Assembly (NCBI GenBank): GCA_002733715.2
Contig: NVWQ02000053.1
Span: forward strand, 124,001-188,000
Origin: Methylophaga sp.
GTDB lineage: Bacteria; Pseudomonadota; Gammaproteobacteria; Nitrosococcales; Methylophagaceae
Length of the DNA stretch: 64,000 nucleotides
Direction of reading: 5' to 3'
Shown: piece by piece, positions 50,288-59,904 of the stretch
Layout: each line of letters opens with the position of its first letter
Position numbering within the stretch: position 1 is the stretch's first letter
Made by a program: the position numbers and the translations under genes
Notes under the pieces: model-generated
Database searches by the model: none
What the model was told of the DNA's origin: nothing
The model's input: the letters and a program-made list of their open reading frames with translations, nothing else

Positions 50288-51289
50288 CTATTCAATTGCT
50301 GTTAAAGCTAATTTTCCTATAGTTGTGCCTGATAATAGTTGCTTGTGTGCTAATTCAATATTGTCAATATTAAGCGGACCAATAACCTCTGTTAATGTAC
50401 TTGTGATTTCTCCCTCATCAAGCAGTTGGGCAATAGTGTTCAGTAAATGATGTTGCTCAATCATATCACTGGTTTTAAACATAGAACGAGTAAACATAAA
50501 TTCCCAAACAAAGCCGACACTTTTTGATTTTAAGCAGTCTAAATTCTGCTTTGTTTGTGTACCGTCAATGCTGCATATCATGCCTTGTGGCGCTATAAGT
50601 TCAGCCATAGCAGTAAAATGATGATCAGTATTATTTAAACACAAGATATAATCAGGATCACTTAATCCTAAGGTGCGATATTGTAATATCATTTCACTGT
50701 GATGGTTGATGACATGATCAGCACCCATTTTGTAACACCACTGCTCAGATTCACTACGAGAAGCGGTAGTAATAACATTAAGTCTGGCAACTTTTTTTGC
50801 TAATTGAATGGCAATAGAGCCAACACCACCTGCGCCACCAATAATAAGAATGTTTTTGCTTTCATCATTTTCTCTGCTGATGCGTAGACGAGCGAATAGT
50901 GATTCCCATGCGGTAATACTGGTTAGAGGCATAACAGCGGCTTCAGTGGAGGTAAGTGTTTTTGGGGCATATCCAACAATACGCTCATCAACAAGTTGGT
51001 GAGTTGCATAGCAACCAGGTCGGGTGATATCGCCAGCATAAAACACCTTGTCGCCTAGTTTAAATAATGCAACTTGGTCACCTAGGCCAACAACGGTGCC
51101 TGTCGCATCCCAACCTACAATTTTAGCAGCAGCTAAATTACCTCTGATGCCTGCTTTAACTTTAGTGTCGACAGGGTTAGCCGAAACAGCATCAATTTCG
51201 ATTAGTAGATCGCGGCCATTGGCCTGAGGTGTAGGTTGATCAATAAGCTGTGCTTGCGTATCGTTACTGCTAAATCCAAAGGCTTTCAT
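50288..51289 (-). CDS. Medium-chain dehydrogenase/reductase, quinone-oxidoreductase-like
   Basis: A 333-residue MDR-superfamily protein. The N-terminal GroES-like domain has VSANPVDTKVKAG and KIVGWDATGTVVGLG. The NADPH site is NILIIGGAGGVGSIAIQLAKK. There is no zinc-binding cysteine cluster, so it is likely a zinc-independent NAD(P)H-dependent quinone or enone reductase despite common 'zinc-type alcohol dehydrogenase' labels. Single gene, divergent from the bufferin operon. Confidence 0.87.
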   Translation of the reverse strand: MKAFGFSSNDTQAQLIDQPTPQANGRDLLIEIDAVSANPVDTKVKAGIRGNLAAAKIVGWDATGTVVGLGDQVALFKLGDKVFYAGDITRPGCYATHQLVDERIVGYAPKTLTSTEAAVMPLTSITAWESLFARLRISRENDESKNILIIGGAGGVGSIAIQLAKKVARLNVITTASRSESEQWCYKMGADHVINHHSEMILQYRTLGLSDPDYILCLNNTDHHFTAMAELIAPQGMICSIDGTQTKQNLDCLKSKSVGFVWEFMFTRSMFKTSDMIEQHHLLNTIAQLLDEGEITSTLTEVIGPLNIDNIELAHKQLLSGTTIGKLALTAIE

Positions 51290-51392
51290 TTTTTTAAAGA
51301 ATCCAAAATTATTGTAATTGCCATACCACTATATCCCTATTTATAAAAAATATGATAATTTTTGTAATTATAGCTTTACATGTACGTCTATC

Positions 51393-51412
51393 GTTATAAG
51401 TTTGGTTATAAC
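51393..51412. promoter_or_regulatory. Inverted repeat upstream of the bufferin operon
   Basis: GTTATAA-N6-TTATAAC, a perfect 7-base inverted repeat 46 bases before the first precursor start. Just upstream, TGTAA at 51362-51366 and CGTC at 51385-51388, 18 bases apart, have the look of an extracytoplasmic-function sigma-factor promoter. Such sigma factors are known to drive some bufferin operons. Both are pattern matches. Confidence 0.35.
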
Positions 51413-51458
51413 AACAATTAAATCAAACTAAAGTTAATTATTATAAAGAGAGAAAATT

Positions 51459-51797
51459 ATGGGTGTTATGAAAAAGACAACTGGGTTGGCGATGGCTATA
51501 GCTGCAGCAAGTTTAGTAGGCTGTGCAAACACCGCACCAACAACAAGTACATCAAGCGCTGAAATGGTACATTGTTATGGAGTGACCGCATGTAAAGGGC
51601 ATAATGACTGTAAAGTCGCGAGTAATGCATGTAAAGGCCATAATGACTGCAAAACAGCAGATAATGCATGTAAAGGGCAAGCAAGCTGTAAAACAGCAGG
51701 TAATGCATGTAAAGGCCAAGCATCTTGTAAAGGCCAAGGCTTTGCTAAAATGTCAGCTGAAGCTTGTACTGACGCAGGTGGTACAGCAGGTAAATAG
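51459..51797 (+). CDS. Bufferin-like Cys-rich RiPP precursor 1 (lipoprotein-type signal)
   Basis: A 112-residue precursor. The signal sequence [16 protein letters not shown] contains a lipobox (LVGC), so it may be a lipoprotein. The mature part has ten further cysteines in a repeating NACKGxxxCK pattern, then [18 protein letters not shown]. Proteins of this kind (BufA-type, metal-binding) have core cysteines converted to thiooxazoles by a DUF692 enzyme and then sequester copper in the periplasm. The repeats look like duplications of one [13 protein letters not shown] unit. The transcript ends partly at two hairpins before the second precursor. The role is assigned from the operon and Cys pattern. 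Confidence 0.82.
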   Translation: MGVMKKTTGLAMAIAAASLVGCANTAPTTSTSSAEMVHCYGVTACKGHNDCKVASNACKGHNDCKTADNACKGQASCKTAGNACKGQASCKGQGFAKMSAEACTDAGGTAGK

Positions 51798-51805
51798 ATA
51801 ATACG

Positions 51806-51826
51806 TGGCCTTTAGAGGCCATTTTT
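51806..51826 (+). terminator. Hairpin with T tract after precursor 1
   Basis: TGGCCT-N4-AGGCCA followed by T5 directly after the first precursor stop. A 6-bp stem, likely a partial terminator that makes the precursor transcript more abundant than the downstream enzymes. Confidence 0.6.
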
Positions 51827-51833
51827 ATTTAGG

Positions 51834-51873
51834 AAAGCCGTGTTTGTATTACAATAACAAACACGGCTTTTTC
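51834..51873 (+). terminator. Strong rho-independent terminator between the two precursors
   Basis: A perfect 14-bp stem, AAAGCCGTGTTTGT (51834-51847) with ACAAACACGGCTTT (51857-51870), with a 9-base loop and a T run. It lies 23 bases before the second precursor start, so the downstream genes need readthrough or a separate promoter. Confidence 0.85.
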
Positions 51874-51896
51874 TATTTTATTAAGGGAGAATAAAA

Positions 51897-52169
51897 ATGA
51901 ATGCAACTAAAACAACAGGTTTAGCATTAGCTATTGCAGCTGCAAGTTTGATGGCTAGCACAGCAGCCAATGCGTATGGCTCAAAAACCCCTGAGTTTAA
52001 TAGTGACTCAGCTGAAGTGCATTGTTATGGTGTAACCTCATGTGCAGGACATAATGACTGCAAAACCGCAGAGAATGCATGCAAGGGTCAAGCAGCATGT
52101 AAAGGCCATGGGTTTTTAGTTATGTCGGAAAAAGCATGTGCTGATGCAGGTGGTACAGTAGGAAAATAA
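51897..52169 (+). CDS. Bufferin-like Cys-rich RiPP precursor 2
   Basis: A 90-residue precursor, shorter than the first. It has a standard Sec signal peptide ([20 protein letters not shown] with cleavage before YG). The mature part has six cysteines: [28 protein letters not shown], and [12 protein letters not shown]. The homology with precursor 1 extends over signal, core and C terminus, so the two are duplicates with different secretion signals. AAGGGAG at 51884-51890 provides a ribosome site. One base separates it from the modifying enzyme gene. Confidence 0.85.
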   Translation: MNATKTTGLALAIAAASLMASTAANAYGSKTPEFNSDSAEVHCYGVTSCAGHNDCKTAENACKGQAACKGHGFLVMSEKACADAGGTVGK

Positions 52170-52170
52170 T

Positions 52171-53040
52171 ATGACACGTCCATTTCTAGGGTTTGGCTTA
52201 GGCTTGCGAACAGATCACTATGAGCATGTTATTGATAACAAGCCGCAAGTAGATTGGTTTGAAATAATTTCTGAGAACTATATGGTTCCCGGGGGTAAAC
52301 CTTTAGCCCATTTAGATAAGATCCGCCAAGATTATCCGATGGTGATGCACGGTGTTTCGATGTCGATTGGTAGCACCGACCCATTGAATTCTGACTATCT
52401 TAAAAAATTAAAAATATTAATTGATCGCGTTGAGCCGCAATGGATTTCAGATCATCTATGTTGGACAGCAGTTAACCATATCAACAGTCATGACCTTTTA
52501 CCTTTGCCTTATAATGAAGCAACGATCAACCACATTGTTGATCGAATAAAGCAGGTGCAAGATACTATTGGCAGGCAAATGCTGATAGAAAATTTATCGA
52601 GTTACGTCACTTACAATAATTCTGAAATGCCGGAATGGGAATTTGTAAACGAAATAGCCAAGCGGGCAGATTGTTATATCTTGCTTGATATCAACAATAT
52701 TTTTGTCAGTGCTAACAACCATCACTTTGAGCCGCAACATTATGTAAATGGCATTGATAGCGATCGGGTGATGCAATTTCATCTTGCGGGTCATAGCTAT
52801 AACGGTGAAATGATTATTGATACACATGATCACGATGTATGTGATCCGGTATGGGAATTATATGAATACGCCTTAGGTCGGTTCGGTGCAGTGAGCACAA
52901 TGATTGAACGCGATGATAATATTCCACCGTTTGAAGAGTTACGTCAAGAACTGGCTATAGCAGAGAAAATAGCCGCCAAAGTATTAACGCCTCAGCAATT
53001 ACAAATTAGCAATAAACAAGATTTGCAAGGAGCAGCCTAA
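52171..53040 (+). CDS. bufB: BufB-like DUF692 (MNIO) peptide-modifying iron enzyme
   Basis: A 289-residue TIM-barrel protein: FLGFGLGLRTDHYEHV, VDWFEIISENYM, HGVSMSIGSTDPLN, ISDHLCWTA, LLPLPYNEATI, MLIENLSSYVTY, LLDINNIFVSANN, QFHLAGHSY, IDTHDHDV and TMIERDDNIPP. These His/Asp/Glu-rich motifs bind two or three irons in the multinuclear non-heme iron oxidase family. Members convert Cys residues of small precursors to thiooxazole or related groups. With two Cys-rich precursors directly upstream and the DUF2063 partner overlapping downstream, the role is clear. Confidence 0.9.
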   Translation: MTRPFLGFGLGLRTDHYEHVIDNKPQVDWFEIISENYMVPGGKPLAHLDKIRQDYPMVMHGVSMSIGSTDPLNSDYLKKLKILIDRVEPQWISDHLCWTAVNHINSHDLLPLPYNEATINHIVDRIKQVQDTIGRQMLIENLSSYVTYNNSEMPEWEFVNEIAKRADCYILLDINNIFVSANNHHFEPQHYVNGIDSDRVMQFHLAGHSYNGEMIIDTHDHDVCDPVWELYEYALGRFGAVSTMIERDDNIPPFEELRQELAIAEKIAAKVLTPQQLQISNKQDLQGAA

Positions 53041-53819
53041 TGCCCGGCTTACAGGAGCTGCAATACCGATTTATGGATTATCTGCTCGATGAATCCACAG
53101 CAATGGTTGATGACATTGAATCAACGCCAATGTTGTCAGCAAAAGGGCGACTTGATATCTATGCCGCTGCATACAGGCTTAGGTTAAAAGAAGCTATTAC
53201 TACTGATTACGATAAATTGGCTTCTTATTTAGGCGACGATCGCTTTGATCAATTGATGGAGTCGTATATTGATAAATATCCATCACACACCACTAATTTA
53301 CGCTATTTCAGTGTTAACTTGCCTGAACTAATACGGGATGATACAGACTATGAACATATAGCTGAAGTTTATGAATTAGCCTGCATTGACCGTGCTTTTG
53401 CAGATAGTTTTGATGCCAAAGATCTACAATTTTCAACAATGGATGATCTAGCCGCACTGCCTGAACAAGCATGGGGCACATTGACGTTTAAATTTCAAAA
53501 GTCAGTGCAAATCTTATGGTTAGAGCACAATAGCTTTCCTATTTGGAAAGCCTTAGCTGAAGAAGAAACGCCACCTAAAGCAGAGAAGTCACACGCTACG
53601 GCGTGGATATTATGGCGTCGTTCAGATTTAATCAGTCATTATAGAATGCTAGCGCCAGAAGAAATCGCAATATTAGCACTAGCTATGCAAGGTGAAACAT
53701 TCGCGGTGATGTGCGAGAAATTATTGGATTTTTTCAGTGAAGAAGAAACACCAATGAAAGCCATTAGCTTTTTACAATCTTGGATATCAGAAGAAATGTT
53801 AGCGGGTTTTGAGTATTAA
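53040..53819 (+). CDS. bufC: BufC-like DUF2063 partner protein
   Basis: A 259-residue protein with the DUF2063 N-terminal domain (LQELQYRFMDYLLDES, then YAAAYRLRLKEAITTDYDKLASYLGDDRFDQLMESYIDKYPSHTTNLRYF) and a second domain with IWRR-type segments (ATAWILWRRSDLISHYRMLA). This family partners with DUF692 enzymes and is thought to bind the precursor leader. One-base overlap with bufB. No DoxX-like bufD gene follows, unlike some bufferin operons. Confidence 0.88.
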   Translation: MPGLQELQYRFMDYLLDESTAMVDDIESTPMLSAKGRLDIYAAAYRLRLKEAITTDYDKLASYLGDDRFDQLMESYIDKYPSHTTNLRYFSVNLPELIRDDTDYEHIAEVYELACIDRAFADSFDAKDLQFSTMDDLAALPEQAWGTLTFKFQKSVQILWLEHNSFPIWKALAEEETPPKAEKSHATAWILWRRSDLISHYRMLAPEEIAILALAMQGETFAVMCEKLLDFFSEEETPMKAISFLQSWISEEMLAGFEY

Positions 53820-53900
53820 TATATCAGAAAATAGAGTCATGTTTTTCTAGCATTGTTGTACTTTGGCATACAAATACCTCATCTTGTTGTTAGATTTTGG

Positions 53901-53926
53901 TGTCCACTTTAACGGGGGATGATCAC
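53901..53926. mobile_element. Possible insertion-sequence end remnant
   Basis: TGTCCACTTTAACGGGGGAT followed by GATCAC resembles terminal inverted repeats of IS3-group elements, which commonly begin TGxxC and carry GGGGG. No transposase or second end lies nearby. It falls where the attC tail of the adjacent cassette should be. From memory of IS ends; a search would decide. Confidence 0.28.
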
Positions 53927-53945
53927 GGTCAAGTGAATTTGATTG

Positions 53946-54581
53946 TTAGGGTGTAATTGCTTCAATGTCTTTACCATAATGAAATTCAAAACGTTTACAG
54001 ACAGATATTTCTATTTGATTTATTGATAGAGAAGCTAGATTTTCTCTAATATCAATTAAACTGTTTTTTGGAAGCTGAACAGTGATAAAGTCATGCCCTT
54101 TTGGAGAAATCCCAATCTGTTTTTTACTGCGTTGTATGAAACCAATATTATCATTTATTTTTTTATTTAAAAAAATAAACATAAGGTTCCAACTATAGGA
54201 TGTTCCATCACTATCAAGGCCTTTTTCAATATACTTTGAGGTTAATATGATTTTTTCAATACTATTCCAAGAATAAGTGTTTTCAAGACTATTTAATGGT
54301 GAGCCTTCAGAGATTCCTTTTGCGTCAGCTTTAAATATGATCGCACCTGACTTATTTTTCATTTTGCCATAATATTTAGGCAAACCAATTAAAACAAAAA
54401 TACCGATAGTGATAAATAACATTCCGAAAACTCGAGGAAGTATTTCATCTGGCATTAATTTTAGAAACCATGATCCAAAACCAATACAAAAAATACTTAT
54501 CAGCAGTCCCAAACCAAGAACATTGGAAAGTTCTCGGTAGATAACTATGCTTTTGTCAAAGAATTTTACTTTAGTTGCCAT
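53946..54581 (-). CDS. Cassette-like membrane protein with a PH-like domain (unknown)
   Basis: A 211-residue protein: two N-terminal hydrophobic segments (LGLGLLISIFCIGFGSWFL and VFGMLFITIGIFVLIGLP), then a beta-rich domain (GAIIFKADAKGISEG, TYSWNSIEKIILTSKYIE, SWNLMFIFLNKK) with the feel of bacterial PH-like proteins. No specific family recognised. The stop overlaps a 3'-end R''-type core (CCCTAAC at 53945-53951 on the minus strand), which is complementary to GTTAGGG at the gene's 5' side, as in integron cassettes. Its attC tail seems truncated. Confidence 0.68.
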   Translation of the reverse strand: MATKVKFFDKSIVIYRELSNVLGLGLLISIFCIGFGSWFLKLMPDEILPRVFGMLFITIGIFVLIGLPKYYGKMKNKSGAIIFKADAKGISEGSPLNSLENTYSWNSIEKIILTSKYIEKGLDSDGTSYSWNLMFIFLNKKINDNIGFIQRSKKQIGISPKGHDFITVQLPKNSLIDIRENLASLSINQIEISVCKRFEFHYGKDIEAITP

Positions 54582-54593
54582 TAATGTCTCAAA

Positions 54594-54681
54594 CCCTAAC
54601 TCTTGAACTCAGTTGACCTGCAATATGACGTGTAGCGAAGCGGCGTATTGCAGGGGCAACTGCAGTGATTTGTTATGAGGC
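54594..54681 (-). mobile_element. attC recombination site (integron cassette 3' end)
   Basis: On the minus strand the site begins GCCTCATAACAAATCACTG and ends GAGTTAGGG. The inner arms, CAGTTGCCCCTGCAATA and TATTGCAGGTCAACTG, are imperfectly complementary with extrahelical bases, as in attC folded single strands. A short loop (CGCCGCTTCGCTACACG) lies between them. The terminal GCCTCATAAC is the exact complement of GTTATGAGGC at the far end of the GNAT gene. Confidence 0.85.
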
Positions 54682-55143
54682 ATTATGCACCATGATTATA
54701 TTTGCCCTTGAGTATACAGGGTGTTGTTCAGTGGAAACAATTTTAAAACCATGCTTTTTGTATAATACTATTGCTGCTTCTAATTTTGTATTTGAGACTA
54801 GATAAACTTTATGTGCTTTAATTTCTTGTGCTTTAGATAAGCAAGCATTAATTAGTTTTTCTCCGTATCCCTTACCTCGGTGCTCGGGAGGTACAGCCAT
54901 CCTGGCTAGCTCATAAACATTGTTGCCCTCATTGAACAGTGCGCAGACACCAATAACTTTATTGTTATCAACCAAGCTAAAAATGTACCCGCCATCATCA
55001 ATTACTTTTTGTGGATTAGCTGCAAGTTTCTTATCTATATCCTCTAATTGGAAATTAGTCGTAATCCATTCTTCATTTAATGCAATGAAGTCATTTAGAT
55101 ATTCACTTTCATTCTCAATTATTTCCAATCTTTTGCCTCATAA
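54600..55143 (-). mobile_element. Integron-type gene cassette carrying a GNAT gene
   Basis: On the minus strand it starts with TTATGAGGC after a G (55144), contains one gene, and ends in an attC whose first bases (GCCTCATAAC) are complementary to the cassette start. A circularised cassette would restore a complete R''/R' pair, the hallmark of real cassettes. The next cassette-like unit (53.9-54.6 kb) starts at the same boundary with TTAGGG. Confidence 0.82.
54673..55128 (-). CDS. GNAT-family N-acetyltransferase (cassette gene)
   Basis: A 151-residue GNAT protein. The acetyl-CoA motif is MAVPPEHRGKGYGEKLINACLSKA (R/Q-x-x-G-x-G/A). ALFNEGNNVYELARM precedes it and VLYKKHGFKIVS closes the fold. 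The frame starts at a TTG at 55128 only about 15 bases inside the cassette end, as is common for cassette genes that rely on upstream translation signals. The target is unknown; the sequence does not identify an antibiotic-modifying enzyme. The stop lies inside the attC. Confidence 0.85.
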   Translation of the reverse strand: MEIIENESEYLNDFIALNEEWITTNFQLEDIDKKLAANPQKVIDDGGYIFSLVDNNKVIGVCALFNEGNNVYELARMAVPPEHRGKGYGEKLINACLSKAQEIKAHKVYLVSNTKLEAAIVLYKKHGFKIVSTEQHPVYSRANIIMVHNAS

Positions 55144-55144
55144 C

Positions 55145-57940
<2,796 letters not shown>

Positions 57941-57959
57941 TAAAGATAAACTAAGATCT

Positions 57960-58053
57960 TTAAATTCACCATGGAGACACGGAGAACACAGAGTGATAGA
58001 AAGGAAGTGCTTTTATCTCTGTGCCCTCTGCGTCTCCGTGGTGAAAAATTTAA
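57960..58053. repeat. Large imperfect inverted repeat between leuS and lptE
   Basis: Left arm 57960-57996 (TTAAATTCACCATGGAGACACGG...ACACAGAG) pairs with right arm 58013-58053 (CTCTGTG...GCGTCTCCGTGGTGAA...TTTAA). The CACCxxGGAGACACGGAG core is a dispersed repeat type seen across unrelated bacteria. It may act as a terminator or RNA-stabilising hairpin; no protein explanation. Confidence 0.75.
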
Positions 58054-58068
58054 TTTAGGATTAAATTG

Positions 58069-58560
58069 ATGAAGCGTTATCTAGTTAAACTATTTATTAG
58101 TTTTACCATGCTTGCGATTGCAGGTTGTGGCTTTCAGTTACGTGGTAGTGCAAACATACCTGCTAGCCTTCAAACAATGTATGTGCAAGGTGTGAATATG
58201 CAACAAGGTTTGGGGCTTGAACTTAAACGCGGCTTAACGCGAAACGGTGTCAGCGTAGTGAAGGAGTACCAACAAAGTAGTGCTGTATTAACAATTTTAG
58301 ATAATAAGTTTGAACGTCGTGTTTTATCAGTGGGTAGTGATGCCAAAGTCAGTGAATATGAATTACACGGCATCGTGACGTTTAAAGTCACAGATAGTGA
58401 TAGCCAAGTATTGCTCGAATTAGGGCAAGTTGAAGCACAACGCGATTATCAGTTTGACCAAAACCAAGTGCTAGGCAAGGATGAAGAAGAACGCTTATTG
58501 AAGGAGCAATTGAATCAGCAGTTGGTACAAAGCATTCTAAGACGTCTATCCGTATTATAA
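58069..58560 (+). CDS. lptE: LptE, LPS-assembly lipoprotein
   Basis: About 163 residues from ATG 58069 (an adjacent TTG is an artefact of frame extension; AGGA at 58057-58060). Signal with lipobox LAIAGC, then GFQLRGSANIPASLQTMYVQG, ASAVLTILDNKFERRVLSVGSDAKVSEYELHGIVTF and QVEAQRDYQFDQNQVLGKDEEERLLKEQLNQQLVQSILRRL, all family-typical. It plugs the LptD barrel that inserts lipopolysaccharide in the outer leaflet. Confidence 0.93.
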   Translation: MKRYLVKLFISFTMLAIAGCGFQLRGSANIPASLQTMYVQGVNMQQGLGLELKRGLTRNGVSVVKEYQQSSAVLTILDNKFERRVLSVGSDAKVSEYELHGIVTFKVTDSDSQVLLELGQVEAQRDYQFDQNQVLGKDEEERLLKEQLNQQLVQSILRRLSVL

Positions 58561-58609
58561 AAGTAAACAGTCAGAGTGAATAAAAACACAGATGATTTTA
58601 ACCCAGTCA

Positions 58610-58692
58610 GTCATTCCCGAGATCTTTTATCGGGAATCCATGGGCAGTTCAAATATCCACTATCGTTGGATCCCCGCATTCGCGAGGATGAC
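58610..58692. repeat. Nested-hairpin dispersed repeat, copy 4 (lptE-holA gap)
   Basis: GTCATTCCCGAGATCTTTTATCGGGAATCC at the left end and GGATCCCCGCATTCGCGAGGATGAC at the right. Left inner hairpin TTCCCGA...TCGGGAA. Nearly the same as copy 5 (61.8 kb) and, inverted, as copy 1 (15.4 kb, which shares CCAACGATAGTGG). Confidence 0.88.
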
Positions 58693-58726
58693 GAAGCTAG
58701 CTTAATTATTTTGGATAGATAACGCG

Positions 58727-59755
58727 ATGCGATTAAGAGCTGAACAATTACAAGAACATGTAGAGCAAGGCTTAGCACCCATCTACTTAATATTTGGTGA
58801 TGAACCAATGTTGGTGGAAGAAGCTAGCGATATTATTCGTCAGCAAGTGCGAAAATCAGGTGCGGATGACCGCCAAGTTTGGCATGTTGAAGGTCGCTTT
58901 AATTGGTCAGAAATTCAGTGGCAAGAACAAACTATGTCATTGTTTTCCAGTCAACGCTTATTAGAAATTCGCCTGCCATCAGGTGCGCCGGGCAAAGAAG
59001 GTGGCGAAGCCTTACGCAATTATGTAGCTAATATACCTGCCGATACCACCCTATTGATTATCAGCGGTAAGATTGATGCCCGATCACAAAAAAGCAAGTG
59101 GTTTACCGAATTAGACCGTGTTGGGGTGACAATACCTGTTTGGCCAATTGATATTGCAAATTTACCTCGTTGGATTTCGCAGCGAATGCAGCAAAAAGGA
59201 TTGCAAACCAATCAACACATTGCCGCATTAATCGCTGAACGAGTTGAAGGCAATCTATTTGCAGCAGCGCAAGAAATTGATAAATTACAATTGCTTTGCC
59301 CTGATGGCAAAGTCGATGAAGAAACAGTATTAGCTTCCGTTGCTGACAATGCACGTTTTGAAGTGTTTGGATTGATGGATACCGTGTTTTCAGGCCAAGC
59401 AACTAAGATCCCTCGAATGATAAGTCGCTTACGTGCAGAAGGTTTAGATATAATGTCAGTATTTTCAGCCGTTTCGTGGTCTCTACATAGAGCGGTTAAT
59501 ATGGCGATACAAATAGAACAAGGCGAGCGAATAGAGCAAGTATTTGCTTCGCAAAAACCACCGATATGGGAAAAGGCGCGGCCAATGATGCGGCAAGCAT
59601 TGAGCAGACATAAACGACCGCAGTGGCAGAGCTTTTTACAGCAAATGGCCAAAATAGATCAGGCTGCTAAAGGGGCTTACCAAGCGTGCCCATGGTCATT
59701 GCTAGAAACATTATGTTTACAAGTTGCGGGTATAAAAACCCTTGAAAAATTTTAG
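58727..59755 (+). CDS. holA: HolA, delta subunit of DNA polymerase III
   Basis: A 342-residue clamp-loader subunit: RAEQLQEHVEQGLAPIYLIFGDEPMLVEEASDIIRQ, LLIISGKIDARSQKSKWFTELDRVG, LPRWISQRMQQKGL, ALIAERVEGNLFAAAQEIDKLQLL and FEVFGLMDTVFSGQ. Length matches the family (343 in E. coli). Delta opens the beta clamp. Conserved position after lptE; a hairpin repeat lies between. Confidence 0.95.
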   Translation: MRLRAEQLQEHVEQGLAPIYLIFGDEPMLVEEASDIIRQQVRKSGADDRQVWHVEGRFNWSEIQWQEQTMSLFSSQRLLEIRLPSGAPGKEGGEALRNYVANIPADTTLLIISGKIDARSQKSKWFTELDRVGVTIPVWPIDIANLPRWISQRMQQKGLQTNQHIAALIAERVEGNLFAAAQEIDKLQLLCPDGKVDEETVLASVADNARFEVFGLMDTVFSGQATKIPRMISRLRAEGLDIMSVFSAVSWSLHRAVNMAIQIEQGERIEQVFASQKPPIWEKARPMMRQALSRHKRPQWQSFLQQMAKIDQAAKGAYQACPWSLLETLCLQVAGIKTLEKF

Positions 59756-59796
59756 AAAGAGCTTTACATGAAAAGTATTTTTTGTCAGGACAAGGC

Positions 59797-59854
59797 AAAA
59801 ATAATCGAAAAAGCGCAGTTTACTGGTGTAAATGAGCATTTTGAGATTATTTTT
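59797..59854. repeat. Inverted repeat between holA and proA
   Basis: AAAAATAATC (59797-59806) and GATTATTTTT (59845-59854) are exact complements. The spacer holds GTTTACTGGTGTAAAT and CGCAGTTTAC, forming an inner hairpin. The unit CGCAGTTTACT...GTAAATGAGC resembles a repeat I recall in several gammaproteobacteria. A 40-codon frame across it (59768-59890) is likely fortuitous. Confidence 0.5.
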
Positions 59855-59904
59855 AACGCAGGCGTGGCGGAAAAGACGACTCATGTATAGTTCTTGGGAG
59901 TATT

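Noticed and set aside
52594-52833. Minus-strand frame of 79 codons in bufB
   Set aside because: Antisense to the metal-binding motifs of the DUF692 enzyme; no independent support.
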